Source of the DNA: Microbacterium sp.
GTDB taxonomy: Bacteria > Actinomycetota > Actinomycetes > Actinomycetales > Microbacteriaceae
DNA: 64,000 nt
Assembly (NCBI RefSeq): GCF_031179285.1
Contig: NZ_JAPSHY010000003.1
Location: forward strand, 124,001 to 188,000
Direction of reading: 5' to 3'
Positions 50,949 through 59,294 of the stretch are shown in pieces (position 1 is the stretch's first letter; each line of letters begins with the position of its first letter). The notes under the pieces are model-generated. The model was not told the origin of the DNA. It ran no database searches and worked only from the letters and a program-made list of their open reading frames with translations. A program made the translations under genes and the position numbers.

Positions 50949-53336
50949 TCAGGGTTCACGGACGATCTCGGCCGGGCTCTTGTCGGTGCGGAGTCCCCGC
51001 CAGCGGGCGTGCCGGAGGATCCCGTCCGGAGTCCAGTTCGCGAACTCGACCTCGCCGACGAGCTCGGGACGCACCCAGAGCGCATCCGCGGCGTCCGGCC
51101 GGGGGACGCCGGTCAGGTGGGCGCGGTCGGTGCGCAGGGGCTGCAGGCGCTCGTCGAGGTCCTTCAGCATCCGCTCGGTGAATCCGCTGCCGACCCGGCC
51201 GATGTATCGGATGCCATCGTCATCGGGGACGCCGAGCAGGAGCGAACCGATGCGTCCGGCGCGATCACCCTTTCCTGGGCGGATCCCGCCGATGACGACC
51301 TCCTGAGTGCGGGTGTGCTTGAGCTTCAACCAGGCGGGGGAGCGAAGGCCGGGGCGGTAGGCCGAGGCCGGGTCTTTGACGACGATCCCCTCGAGGCCGA
51401 AGGCCGCGCTCGTCTCGAGAGCGGCATCCACATCGTCGAAGACCGGAGGGACGGCCACCGGCGCGTCCAGATCACGGGCCATCTCCTCCAGCAGCTCCCG
51501 ACGGTCCCGGAGCGGCAGGGATGTGAGGTCGTGCCCCTCGAGGCTCAGCAGATCGAACAACTGGTAGACCACCGGAGTGCGGACGACTTCGCGCTCGATC
51601 TCTCGCGCCGACGCGAGATGCATCCGGCTCTGCAACCGGGAGAAGCTCGGACGGCCGGAGGCATCGAACGCGACGATCTCGCCGTCGACGACCGCCTCTG
51701 CCACCGCGAACCCCGGGGCGCCGTCGGCGGTGAGCTCGGGATATCGTGCGGTGATGTCGTTGCCGGAGCGGGCGTGGAGCGTCATCCGCCCGTCGCGCCA
51801 GGTGCCGACCGCCCGGATGCCGTCCCACTTGATCTCAGCCCAGCCGGGCGAGCTGAGCCGCCGCGCGACCGGTGCGGTGCCGTTCTCGGCGAGCATCGGC
51901 CGGATCGCTCCCGCGCTCGGTGCTGCGGGCGCGGCGCGGGGGCGTTCAGTGCGGTGGTGCGCGGCGTCGTCCTTCATCCGGTGCAGCAGCCATGAGGACT
52001 TCTCGCCTTCGCCGCCGGTGCGGATGAGGGCGAGGCGAGCAGCGCCCAGCGGTCCGCCGGGGCGGCCGGTGAACGTGCCGATGACCTCGTCGTCGCGCCA
52101 CTTCTCGAGCTCGACGGTCCCGGTGTCCCACACCGTCATGTCTCCCGCGCCGTACTCGCCGGCAGGGATGGTGCCTGCGAACGTGAGGTACTCCATCGGA
52201 TGCGGCTCGGTCATGACGGCCAGATGGTTGCGGTCTGCCGTCTCCGGCACGCCTTTCGGCACCGCCCAGCTGACCAGCACCCCTCGGTCCTCGATCCTCA
52301 GGTCGTAGTGGAGCCGGCGCGCGTGATGCTCCTGGATCACGAACTTCCGCGACATCCCGTAGTTGGCCGCCGCCACGCGTTCCGGCATGGGCTCCGGCGT
52401 CTTCGCGGCATCACGCTTGGCGAGGTAGGAACCGAGCGCATCGTCGCCGGTTCCGAGGACACCGGTGAGCGGGTCGATCCCCGCCCGCATGCGCTCGAGC
52501 ACCTCATCGAACTCGAGGTGACGCAGGTCGGGCGACTCCAGTTCCTCCCAGGTGCGGGGGGCGGCGACCCAGGGGCGGGCACGTCCGCGGAGCGAGTACG
52601 GCGAGATCGTCGTCTTCTTGCCGTTGTTCTGACTCCAGTCGAGGAACACCTTGCCGCCGCGGGCGGCCTTCGCCATCGTGCTGGTGGCGAGGTCCGGGTG
52701 GTCGTTCTCGATGAGGCGGGCCAGCTCCTTCACGACGGCCGAGATCTCGGCACTGGTCTGCGTTCCCGGGAGCGCGGCATACAGATGGATGCCCTTGCTG
52801 CCGCTGGTCACCGGAACCGGCTCGAGCCCGATGCCGGCGAGGATGCCGCGCGCGATGCCCGCAACCTCCGCGCACTGGGCGAGGTCGGCCCCGGGCCCGG
52901 GGTCGAGGTCGAGGACGAGGCGGTCGGGGTTGGCGGGGAGGCCGTCCCTGCCGAAGCGCCACTGCGGCACGTGGAGTTCGATGGCCGCCACCTGCGCTAG
53001 CCACACCAGCGTCGGCACGTCCGCGACGAGCGGGTAGTCCTTGGGACCGTCGGAATGCTGGATCGGGCGCCGAGGAATCCAGTCCGGAGCTCCCGGTTCC
53101 AGCTGCTTGGTGAAGAAGGCGTCGGCGGGGTCATCCGCCGTGCCGAGGCCGTCGACCCAGCGCTTGCGCGTCACCGGACGTCCGGCGAGCAGAGGGAGCA
53201 GCAGCGGCGCGATGGCCGTGTAGTAGGCGATGATCTCGCCCTTGGTCGTGCCGGTCTCGGGGTAGACGACCTTCTCGAGGTTCGTCACGCGCAACCGGCG
53301 TCCCTCAACCTGCACGATCTGACCGTCCGCCGCCAT
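50949..53336 (-). CDS. ligD: ATP-dependent DNA ligase D (polymerase-phosphoesterase-ligase)
   Basis: 795 aa with the three domains in the mycobacterial order. The polymerase/primase domain (about 1-290) has VTNLEKVVYPETGTTKGE and the catalytic LVLDLDPGPG. The 3'-phosphoesterase (about 330-450) has QEHHARRLHYDLRIEDRGVLVSWAVPKG. The ligase (about 490-795) has the adenylation lysine in WAEIKWDGIRAVG and EGIVVKDP. Repairs double-strand breaks with Ku, encoded divergently 72 nt away. Its start is fixed by TAACCT 6 nt before the ATG. Confidence 0.96.
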   Translation of the reverse strand: MAADGQIVQVEGRRLRVTNLEKVVYPETGTTKGEIIAYYTAIAPLLLPLLAGRPVTRKRWVDGLGTADDPADAFFTKQLEPGAPDWIPRRPIQHSDGPKDYPLVADVPTLVWLAQVAAIELHVPQWRFGRDGLPANPDRLVLDLDPGPGADLAQCAEVAGIARGILAGIGLEPVPVTSGSKGIHLYAALPGTQTSAEISAVVKELARLIENDHPDLATSTMAKAARGGKVFLDWSQNNGKKTTISPYSLRGRARPWVAAPRTWEELESPDLRHLEFDEVLERMRAGIDPLTGVLGTGDDALGSYLAKRDAAKTPEPMPERVAAANYGMSRKFVIQEHHARRLHYDLRIEDRGVLVSWAVPKGVPETADRNHLAVMTEPHPMEYLTFAGTIPAGEYGAGDMTVWDTGTVELEKWRDDEVIGTFTGRPGGPLGAARLALIRTGGEGEKSSWLLHRMKDDAAHHRTERPRAAPAAPSAGAIRPMLAENGTAPVARRLSSPGWAEIKWDGIRAVGTWRDGRMTLHARSGNDITARYPELTADGAPGFAVAEAVVDGEIVAFDASGRPSFSRLQSRMHLASAREIEREVVRTPVVYQLFDLLSLEGHDLTSLPLRDRRELLEEMARDLDAPVAVPPVFDDVDAALETSAAFGLEGIVVKDPASAYRPGLRSPAWLKLKHTRTQEVVIGGIRPGKGDRAGRIGSLLLGVPDDDGIRYIGRVGSGFTERMLKDLDERLQPLRTDRAHLTGVPRPDAADALWVRPELVGEVEFANWTPDGILRHARWRGLRTDKSPAEIVREP

Positions 53337-53342
53337 GAGGTC

Positions 53343-53348
53343 AGGTTA
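53343..53348 (-). promoter_or_regulatory. -10 hexamer TAACCT, leaderless start at 53336
   Basis: TAACCT, six bases, then the ligD ATG on the minus strand. A 13-bp palindrome lies immediately upstream of the hexamer. Confidence 0.6.
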
Positions 53349-53361
53349 TGGCACGGTGCCA
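53349..53361. repeat. 13-bp palindrome in the ligD-ku intergenic region
   Basis: TGGCACGGTGCCA (odd-centred perfect palindrome) lies directly upstream of the ligD -10 and is followed on that strand by TTGACG on its far side. It is a candidate operator for the divergent repair genes. Confidence 0.6.
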
Positions 53362-53396
53362 CGTCAAGGGGCTGGCCGTGGCCGGTGTGGCTGGTG

Positions 53397-53402
53397 TCTA
53401 CT
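53397..53402 (+). promoter_or_regulatory. Possible -10 TCTACT, leaderless start at 53409
   Basis: TCTACT, six bases, then the ku ATG. The second base departs from the TAnnnT pattern, but the spacing equals that of its neighbours. Confidence 0.35.
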
Positions 53403-53408
53403 GGTGTC

Positions 53409-54317
53409 ATGAGGACCATCTGGAAAGGTGCGCTGACATTCGGGCTCGTGAACGTCCCGGTGAAGGTGTACTCCGCGACCGAAGATCACGACGTGCCGCT
53501 GCACCAGGTGCACGAGAAGGACGGCGGACGCATCCGCTACCAGCGCACCTGCGAGGTGTGCGGTGAGACGGTGGCGTACGCCGACATCGATCGCGCCTAC
53601 GTCGACGATGCGCAGACGGTCGTGCTGACCAAGGAGGACCTCGCCTCGCTCCCTGCCGAGAAGAGCCGCGAGATCGATGTGGTCGAGTTCGTGCCCACCG
53701 AGCAGGTCGATCTGCTGACCCTCGACAAGGCCTACTACCTGGAGCCTGACTCGAAATCGCCCAAGGCCTACGTGCTGCTGCGCAAGACCCTCGAGCAGAC
53801 CGACCGCACCGCGATCGTGCGTTTCACGCTGCGGCAGAAGACGCGGCTGGCGGCACTGCGCGTGCGCGGCGACGTCCTGGTGCTGCAGACACTGCTCTGG
53901 GCGGACGAGGTCCGCGAGGCGGCGTTCCCCGCCCTCGACGAGGACGTGCGGATCTCGAAGAAGGAGCTCGAGATGTCGGCGTCACTCGTCGACAGCTACT
54001 CGAGTGACTTCGATCCGGATGCGTTCGTCGACGAGTATCAGAAGGAGCTCCGCACCCTCATCGACGCCAAGATCGAGGCGGGAGAGGGCTTCGACGTCAG
54101 CACGACGTTCGGCGACGAGGACGAGGATGCCAAGGGTGGCGAGGTCATCGACCTGATGGAGGCGCTGCGCGCGAGCGTGGCCCGATCCAAGGAGCAGAAG
54201 GGCTCGGCGAAGAAGAAGGATGCCGACGCGTCGAAGGACGCGGCGTCTTCGAAGGAGACCAAATCGACCAAGGCGAAGACGTCGAAGCCGGCTGCGAAGA
54301 AGAAGGCGGCCAGCTAG
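53409..54317 (+). CDS. ku: Non-homologous end-joining protein Ku
   Basis: 302 aa from ATG 53409; the track ORF from 53055 is shadow inside ligD. MRTIWKGALTFGLVNVPVKVYSAT is the bacterial Ku N-terminus, then HEKDGGRIRYQRTCEVCGETV, and FVPTEQVDLLTLDKAYYLEP of the bridge region. The Lys/Ala-rich tail after about residue 260 (KKKDADAS ... KPAAKKKAAS) is the extended DNA-binding tail of many actinobacterial Ku proteins. It works with LigD. Convergent with the DedA gene. Confidence 0.96.
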   Translation: MRTIWKGALTFGLVNVPVKVYSATEDHDVPLHQVHEKDGGRIRYQRTCEVCGETVAYADIDRAYVDDAQTVVLTKEDLASLPAEKSREIDVVEFVPTEQVDLLTLDKAYYLEPDSKSPKAYVLLRKTLEQTDRTAIVRFTLRQKTRLAALRVRGDVLVLQTLLWADEVREAAFPALDEDVRISKKELEMSASLVDSYSSDFDPDAFVDEYQKELRTLIDAKIEAGEGFDVSTTFGDEDEDAKGGEVIDLMEALRASVARSKEQKGSAKKKDADASKDAASSKETKSTKAKTSKPAAKKKAAS

Positions 54318-54374
54318 CCGCTGCGGGCCGCGGATCCGGCGTTCAGTCAGACCCGCTGCCGCGCAGGGCCGGTG

Positions 54375-55148
54375 TCAGTGCTTGCCGTCGCCGTCGAGGT
54401 CGGGAGCCCGCTCGAAGACCTCGGGCTCGAGGGCGAGCTCCTGCGCCTCCACGGCATCGGTGACGATGTCTTCGCCCGCCGCCGCAGCCTTCTTGGCCTT
54501 GTACCGTTCACGGAAGTAGTGCCAGATGGTGACCAGCGCGGTGCCACCGACGGCGGCGAGCAGGATGACGTCGATGTACTCCTCTACGAACGCGGCCAGG
54601 AACGGGATGAAGCCGATCACGTACCCGAACATGGTCAGCCCGAAGCCCCAGAGCACGGCGCCGATGAGGTTGTAGAGGGTGTACTTGCCCTTGTGCATGT
54701 GGCCGACGCCGGCGGCGACCGGGGCGAAGGTGCGCACGATCGGCACGAAGCGGGCGAGGATGATCGTGAGACCGCCGAAGCGCTCGAAGAACGCATTGGT
54801 GCGTTCGACGTTCTTCACGCTGAACAGCCCGGATTCCTTGCGCTCGAAGACCGCAGGGCCGCCCTTGTGGCCGATGAGATAGCCGACTTCGCCGCCGACG
54901 AATGCCGAGAGCCCGATGAGCAGTGCGACCAGCCACACGTTGATGCCGAACACGCCTCCCGGCGCATAGTCCTGCGGGTGCGAGAGGAGCCCTGCGATGA
55001 CCAGCAGCGTGTCGCCCGGCAGCAGGAAGCCGATGAGCAGTCCGGTCTCGGCGAAGACGATGAAGCACACCACCACGAGAGCCCAGGGGCCGGCGGCGCC
55101 GATGATCGTGGCGGGGTCGAGCCAGGGGATGAGGGCAGCGTGATGCAT
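54375..55148 (-). CDS. DedA family membrane protein
   Basis: 257 aa. FAETGLLIGFLLPGDTLLVIAG and ARFVPIVRTFAPVAAGVGHMHKGKY are the DedA/VTT-domain signatures, with a re-entrant loop and the conserved Arg. These proteins move or flip lipid carriers such as undecaprenyl phosphate, or affect membrane energetics. The last 50 residues are charged and end in DLDGDGKH, an EF-hand-like stretch. A TATACT box lies 35 nt before the start (55184-55189). Confidence 0.9.
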   Translation of the reverse strand: MHHAALIPWLDPATIIGAAGPWALVVVCFIVFAETGLLIGFLLPGDTLLVIAGLLSHPQDYAPGGVFGINVWLVALLIGLSAFVGGEVGYLIGHKGGPAVFERKESGLFSVKNVERTNAFFERFGGLTIILARFVPIVRTFAPVAAGVGHMHKGKYTLYNLIGAVLWGFGLTMFGYVIGFIPFLAAFVEEYIDVILLAAVGGTALVTIWHYFRERYKAKKAAAAGEDIVTDAVEAQELALEPEVFERAPDLDGDGKH

Positions 55149-55183
55149 GGGGTCCCGTCGTAGGAGGCGGTCGGCGGCTGGCT

Positions 55184-55189
55184 CAGTAT
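55184..55189 (-). promoter_or_regulatory. -10 hexamer TATACT upstream of the DedA gene
   Basis: TATACT on the minus strand, followed by about 35 nt before the ATG, giving a leadered mRNA unlike most promoters in this window. Confidence 0.45.
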
Positions 55190-55227
55190 AGCCGTGGTCA
55201 CGGCGGGGATCCTGGGTTGGCGGCGGT

Positions 55228-55245
55228 GCTTCAGCGGCGCTTCAG
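55228..55245 (+). promoter_or_regulatory. Tandem GCTTCAG operator (11-bp period) upstream of the OmpR-type regulator
   Basis: GCTTCAG-CGGC-GCTTCAG, two copies exactly 11 bp apart, ending 10 bp before the presumed -10. Direct repeats one helical turn apart and overlapping the -35 are the usual binding layout of OmpR/PhoB regulators. The same element recurs at 57302. Confidence 0.8.
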
Positions 55246-55255
55246 GTGGGCGGAC

Positions 55256-55261
55256 CAGACT
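55256..55261 (+). promoter_or_regulatory. Possible -10 CAGACT, leaderless start at 55268
   Basis: CAGACT, six bases, then the ATG of the response regulator. The weak first base fits an activator-dependent promoter. Confidence 0.5.
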
Positions 55262-55267
55262 GGGAGG

Positions 55268-55945
55268 ATGCGGATTCTCCTGGTGGACGACGAGGTGCGT
55301 CTCGCCGACGGCATCTGCCGCGGTCTCGAGGTCGAGGGCATGACCGTCGACGTCGTGCACACCGGGACGGACGGGCTGCGGATGGCGGGGGAGCGCGACT
55401 ACGACGCGATCGTGCTCGATGTGATGATGCCCGGAATGAGCGGGTACCGCGTCTGCCGGGAGTTGCGGGCGCAGGACGACTGGACGCCGGTGCTCTTCCT
55501 GACGGCGAAGGACGGCGAGTGGGACGAGGTGGAGGGCCTCGACACCGGCGGTGACGACTGGCTGACGAAGCCCTTCTCCTACCCCGTCCTCGTCGCGCGC
55601 ATCCGCGCGCTCGTGCGGCGCGGCGCGCGGGAGCGCCCGGCCGTGCTCGAGGCGGGCGACCTGCGGCTCGACCCCGCCGCCCGCCAGGTGTTCCGCGGCG
55701 AGACCGAGATCTCGCTCACGGCGCGAGAGCTCTCGGTACTTGATTTCCTGATGCGCCGTCGCGGCGAGGTCGTCACCAAGCGCGAGGTGATCGCGAACGT
55801 GTGGGGCGACGACTTCGACGCCGACCCGAACATCGTCGAGGTGTACGTCGGGCACCTGCGCGCGAAGCTCGATCGTCCGTTCGGCCGCAGAGCGATCGAC
55901 ACCGTGCGCGGTGCGGGGTACCGGCTGGCGGCCGACGGTGGCTGA
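55268..55945 (+). CDS. OmpR/PhoB-type response regulator
   Basis: 225 aa from ATG 55268 with GGGAGG. Receiver: LLVDDEVRLADG, phosphoacceptor Asp51 in IVLDVMMPGMSG, LTAKD, and TKPFSYPVL (conserved Lys). Winged helix from about 130: LTARELSVLDFLMRRRGEVV and NIVEVYVGHLRAKL, RGAGYRL. Its stop lies inside the start of the kinase gene. The tandem GCTTCAG repeats upstream suggest autoregulation. Confidence 0.94.
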   Translation: MRILLVDDEVRLADGICRGLEVEGMTVDVVHTGTDGLRMAGERDYDAIVLDVMMPGMSGYRVCRELRAQDDWTPVLFLTAKDGEWDEVEGLDTGGDDWLTKPFSYPVLVARIRALVRRGARERPAVLEAGDLRLDPAARQVFRGETEISLTARELSVLDFLMRRRGEVVTKREVIANVWGDDFDADPNIVEVYVGHLRAKLDRPFGRRAIDTVRGAGYRLAADGG

Positions 55946-57266
55946 CGGCGCGGCGGCCCGGCGCGGCACCGGCCGGACGCGCTCGATCCGTACCCGAGTC
56001 ACGTTCGGGGCGGCGCTCGTCGTCGCGGTCGCGCTCATCGCCGGATCCGTCGCCGGGGTTCTGCTCCTGTCTCAATCTCTCACCGACGGCGTCTCCGCGT
56101 CGCTCGAGAACGATCTCGACACCATCGGCGACCGTCTGGACGAGCGGCGATTCGACATCGAGACCATCGGAGACGAGGTGCTCGTCCGGCATCGGGGGCG
56201 GGAGGGGGTGAGCGTCAACGACGAGGACGCGACGGCGCTGCCGGAGATCGGCGAGGACCGCGTCGAGCGGATCGTGATCGACGGGGACGCGTTTCTGGCG
56301 GCATCCGAGACCACCGAGGCGGGAGTCGTCACGGTCGCGCGTCAGCTGGAGCAGGTGGAGGAGGCGGTCTCGACGGCCGCCGGCCTGCTGGCCGTCGCCG
56401 TACCGCTGGCGATCGCCATGATCGGCCTCGTCGTCTGGGTGGTGGCCAAGCGAGCACTCGAACCCGTGGAACGACTGCGACGCCAGGTCGACGAGATCGA
56501 CGCCTCGGGGCTCGATCGCCGGCTCGACGGCGGCGGAGCGGGCGACGAACTCGACAGGCTCGCCGGCACGATGAACCGGATGCTCGACCGTATCGAGCAC
56601 TCGCAGCGGACGCAGCGGCGGTTCGTCAGCGATGCGTCCCACGAGCTGCGTTCACCGCTGGCGACCATCCGCCAGCATGCGGAGCTCGCCGCCGCCCACC
56701 CCGAGACGACGTCGACCGAGGCGCTCACCGAGGTGGTGCTGCAGGAGGGGGCGCGGATGCAGGAGCTCGTCGAGGGTCTGCTGCTGCTCGCGCGCCTCGA
56801 CGAGCACGGAGGTCTCGGGGCCGCGGCACCGGTCGACGTGGACGACCTCGCTCTCGCGGAGGTGCGCCGGCTGCGCAGGCTCGGTGTGCGCGTCGATGCC
56901 GGCGGGATCTCGTCGGGACGGGTGAGGGGCAACGAGGTGCTGCTCGCGCGGGCGCTTCGCAATCTCGCCGACAACGCGGCCCGCCATGCCGGCTCGACGG
57001 TCGCGCTGCGCGTTCGCACCGACGAGTCCCGGGTCGTCGTCGAGGTCGAGGATGACGGCGGGGGCATCGATCCGGCAGAGCGCGAGCGCGTCTTCGAGCG
57101 GTTCTCCCGACTCGATGACGGCCGGGCGCGGGATGAGGGCGGCAGCGGGCTGGGCCTTGCGATCGTGCGGGAGGTCGCTCTCGCGCACGGCGGGTCGGTG
57201 ACGGTGGACGCCGGCGCGTCGGGCGGGGCGAGGTTCATCCTCACGCTGCCGACCCTCGCCGAATGA
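55938..57266 (+). CDS. Sensor histidine kinase (HAMP-HisKA-HATPase)
   Basis: 442 aa from GTG 55938, overlapping the regulator stop by 8 nt. Two membrane segments (about 25-47 and 145-168) flank a mostly acidic extracytoplasmic domain of about 100 residues. A HAMP linker follows, then FVSDASHELRSPLATI with phosphohistidine His235, the N box LRNLADNAARHA, and DDGGGIDPAERERVFERF with GGSGLGLAIVREV. It phosphorylates the upstream regulator. Signal is unknown. Confidence 0.93.
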   Translation: MADGAAARRGTGRTRSIRTRVTFGAALVVAVALIAGSVAGVLLLSQSLTDGVSASLENDLDTIGDRLDERRFDIETIGDEVLVRHRGREGVSVNDEDATALPEIGEDRVERIVIDGDAFLAASETTEAGVVTVARQLEQVEEAVSTAAGLLAVAVPLAIAMIGLVVWVVAKRALEPVERLRRQVDEIDASGLDRRLDGGGAGDELDRLAGTMNRMLDRIEHSQRTQRRFVSDASHELRSPLATIRQHAELAAAHPETTSTEALTEVVLQEGARMQELVEGLLLLARLDEHGGLGAAAPVDVDDLALAEVRRLRRLGVRVDAGGISSGRVRGNEVLLARALRNLADNAARHAGSTVALRVRTDESRVVVEVEDDGGGIDPAERERVFERFSRLDDGRARDEGGSGLGLAIVREVALAHGGSVTVDAGASGGARFILTLPTLAE

Positions 57267-57301
57267 CGGCTTGCCGTCGTTCCTGAAGACCGCGTCAGGA
57301 T

Positions 57302-57319
57302 GCTTCAGCGGGGCTTCAG
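57302..57319 (+). promoter_or_regulatory. Second tandem GCTTCAG operator (11-bp period)
   Basis: GCTTCAG-CGGG-GCTTCAG, identical repeats with the same 11-bp period as at 55228, ending 23 bp before the ATG at 57343 (22 bp in the other copy). A CTGAAG about 20 bp upstream may be an inverted half-site. Confidence 0.8.
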
Positions 57320-57342
57320 TACCCGCGCGCGAAGCTGGATGC

Positions 57343-58194
57343 ATGAACGACAACGAGCGCATCAACGACAACAGCGGGTCCGCCCACGACCAGGTGCCGG
57401 CAGCGCCCAACTCCGCGGTTCCGGCGGGGGCATCCGCTTCCCCGACCGATCCGACCGTCGAGGTGCCGGCCGACCCGGCGGCATCCGCACCGCACTCCGC
57501 TCCCGACCACACGACCGCGAAGCCGCGCCGGCGGGGCGCCTCCCGTCCGGTGCTGTGGGGTGTCGGCGCGGGCGTCGCGCTGCTGCTGGTGGGCGGTGTC
57601 GGACTCGCCGTCGGCATGGAGATCGGCGAAGACCTCGACTCTTCGTCGTCGCAGCAGGGATCGGACGAAGACCGCGACGAGCGGGCCGACGACGGTGAGG
57701 GCGACCGCCGTGATGAGGCCCGGTCGGAGGATCGCGACGACGACCGTGGTGAGAGTGGTCAGAGCGGTGACCTCGCCGCGTCCGACGTGGAGTCGCTGAG
57801 CGGCGCCGCCACCGCCGCCCTCGACGCCACCGGCGGCGCCGGTGTCAGCTCGATCGATGTCGAGCGCGGCGGTTACGAGGTCGAGGTGCGGTTCGACGAC
57901 GACACGGACGCGGATGTGTTCGTCTCGGCGGATGGTGACGTCTCGGAGCCGCGCGGCCGCGACGAGGGCACGTCGGCCGAGCCGGTGCTCGACCTCGAGC
58001 GGCTCGACGCGATCGCCGATGCGGCCTCGTCTGCCGCCCCGGCAGCAGACGGCGAGGGCACGATCGATGCGATCTCGACGTCCGACGACGACGCGGCGGC
58101 CTTCGAGGTCACGCTGCGATACCCGGACGGCCGCGAGTTCGAGGCTGCTCTGGCGGACGACCTGTCGGTCGTGTCGACCGATCTCGACGACTGA
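57343..58194 (+). CDS. Single-pass membrane protein with PepSY-like repeats, probable target of the adjacent two-component system
   Basis: 283 aa from ATG 57343. A Pro/Ala-rich cytoplasmic N-terminus, one membrane segment (about 70-92), a highly charged Asp/Arg linker (about 97-145), then two extracytoplasmic modules of about 60 residues (LDATGGAGVSSIDVERGGYEVEV ... ; DAIADAASSA ... YPDGREFEAALADD). These look like PepSY/YpeB-type domains, which often sense or inhibit. The start lies just downstream of the repeat operator shared with the response regulator gene. Confidence 0.75.
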   Translation: MNDNERINDNSGSAHDQVPAAPNSAVPAGASASPTDPTVEVPADPAASAPHSAPDHTTAKPRRRGASRPVLWGVGAGVALLLVGGVGLAVGMEIGEDLDSSSSQQGSDEDRDERADDGEGDRRDEARSEDRDDDRGESGQSGDLAASDVESLSGAATAALDATGGAGVSSIDVERGGYEVEVRFDDDTDADVFVSADGDVSEPRGRDEGTSAEPVLDLERLDAIADAASSAAPAADGEGTIDAISTSDDDAAAFEVTLRYPDGREFEAALADDLSVVSTDLDD

Positions 58195-58228
58195 CCTGCG
58201 GGCACCGGCGCGGGTGCTCGGCACTCGG

Positions 58229-58310
58229 TGCGGAAGGTGGGACTTGAACCCACACGCCCGAAGGCACAGGAACCTAAATCCTGCGTGTCTGCCGATTTCA
58301 CCACTCCCGC
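58229..58310 (-). tRNA. tRNA-Leu (anticodon TAG)
   Basis: Reads GCGGGAGTGG...TTCCGCA on the minus strand. Acceptor stem GCGGGAG/CTTCCGC (one G-U), anticodon stem-loop CAGGA-TTTAGGT-TCCTG, a long variable arm with stem-loop around GCCTTCGGGC, and a T arm GTGGGTTCAAGTCCCAC. The long arm makes it class II, and anticodon TAG reads CUA/CUG-type leucine codons. The 3' CCA is not encoded. A track ORF running through it is spurious. Confidence 0.95.
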
Positions 58311-58356
58311 GCGGTGACCTCAGTCTACCGATGCCGGCTGTTCCCGATTTGCGGGA

Positions 58357-59235
58357 TCAGCCGACATCGTCGCGTAGCAGCATCAGCGCGACGATCTCAT
58401 CGACCGTCCGCCCGGCGGCGAGACGGTAAGAGGCGACGGCGTCGTCGCCGGTCAGTTGCGCGGTGATCGCTCCGGTGCTCGTCCACCGCTGCGGGCCGAG
58501 GCGCGACCCGACCATCGGCCGCAACTCGGGAGCAGGAAGCGCTTCGTGAGCGGGCAGTGCTGCAAGACCCCGCGCGGCACGTGCCTCGGCCGCCACCGCG
58601 GCGACGATCCAGCTTTCGGCAAATGCGATCGGACGGATGCTGGCGACGGGCGCGCCGGAACCGCGGAACACCTGCGTCATAGTGTCGGCCCGCCGCACCA
58701 CCCAGTGCTCCGCATGCAGGTCGAAGTGGCACTCACTGTCGGCGTGCAGCTCGATCGCGGCGCCCAGCGTCTGCAGCGCCCCCACGCACTGGGCGGACAG
58801 CAATCGCTCGCGCTGCTCGCGTTCGCGGCGGTGCAACTCCTGCTCGCGCTTGCGCACTGCGATCGGTGCATACTCCGCCGCGAGCGTGTCGCGATGGGCC
58901 GGAGCGCCCTCGGCGAGTCGCTGGAACAGCCACTCCGGATCGATCTGAAGGAAATAGCGGAAATGCACCGTCTCGACCGGGCGCTCGGGACTCAGCGCGC
59001 GGTCGGGCACCAGCAGGCGTACGCCGTGATCGGCGGACCACACGGCAGACACCTCGCCGCCCACGACAGCGACCCATGACCACCCTCGGGAGTGGATCTC
59101 GGGCGCGGATGCCTCGAGCATGCGGCTGACGGGCGTGCCGGGGGCGAAGTGGGTGACGCGAGCGTGCGAGATGGCGTCGTCGCCCATCGCGACGCTGTCG
59201 CGGTCGACGTTCACGGTGATCTGCGGGGCGGTCAC
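58357..59235 (-). CDS. Hypothetical protein, actinobacterial
   Basis: 292 aa, no family recognised. No signal peptide or membrane segment. N-terminal half beta-rich (VTHFAPGTPVSRMLEASAP ... WSWVAVVGGEVSAVWSADHGVRLL). The middle is a charged helix (KREQELHRREREQRERLL) that may form a coiled coil. The C-terminal half is Ala-rich and ends acidic. TAGCAT lies 6 nt before its GTG. It is next to tRNA-Leu and read alone. Confidence 0.7.
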   Translation of the reverse strand: MTAPQITVNVDRDSVAMGDDAISHARVTHFAPGTPVSRMLEASAPEIHSRGWSWVAVVGGEVSAVWSADHGVRLLVPDRALSPERPVETVHFRYFLQIDPEWLFQRLAEGAPAHRDTLAAEYAPIAVRKREQELHRREREQRERLLSAQCVGALQTLGAAIELHADSECHFDLHAEHWVVRRADTMTQVFRGSGAPVASIRPIAFAESWIVAAVAAEARAARGLAALPAHEALPAPELRPMVGSRLGPQRWTSTGAITAQLTGDDAVASYRLAAGRTVDEIVALMLLRDDVG

Positions 59236-59241
59236 CCCGCG

Positions 59242-59247
59242 ATGCTA
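59242..59247 (-). promoter_or_regulatory. -10 hexamer TAGCAT, leaderless start at 59235
   Basis: TAGCAT, six bases, then GTG on the minus strand. Confidence 0.55.
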
Positions 59248-59294
59248 CCGGTGTCCCGGCCGCCGGTAGGAGCGAGCCGGCGGCCGGGGGCGCG

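Noticed and set aside
50949-53336. LigD considered as a phage-type or truncated ligase
   Set aside because: All three domains and key residues are present in normal order, with Ku adjacent, so it is an ordinary NHEJ pair.
57873-58304. 143-aa minus-strand ORF beginning in the tRNA
   Set aside because: It reads through tRNA-Leu and antisense to the PepSY-like gene; not credible as coding.
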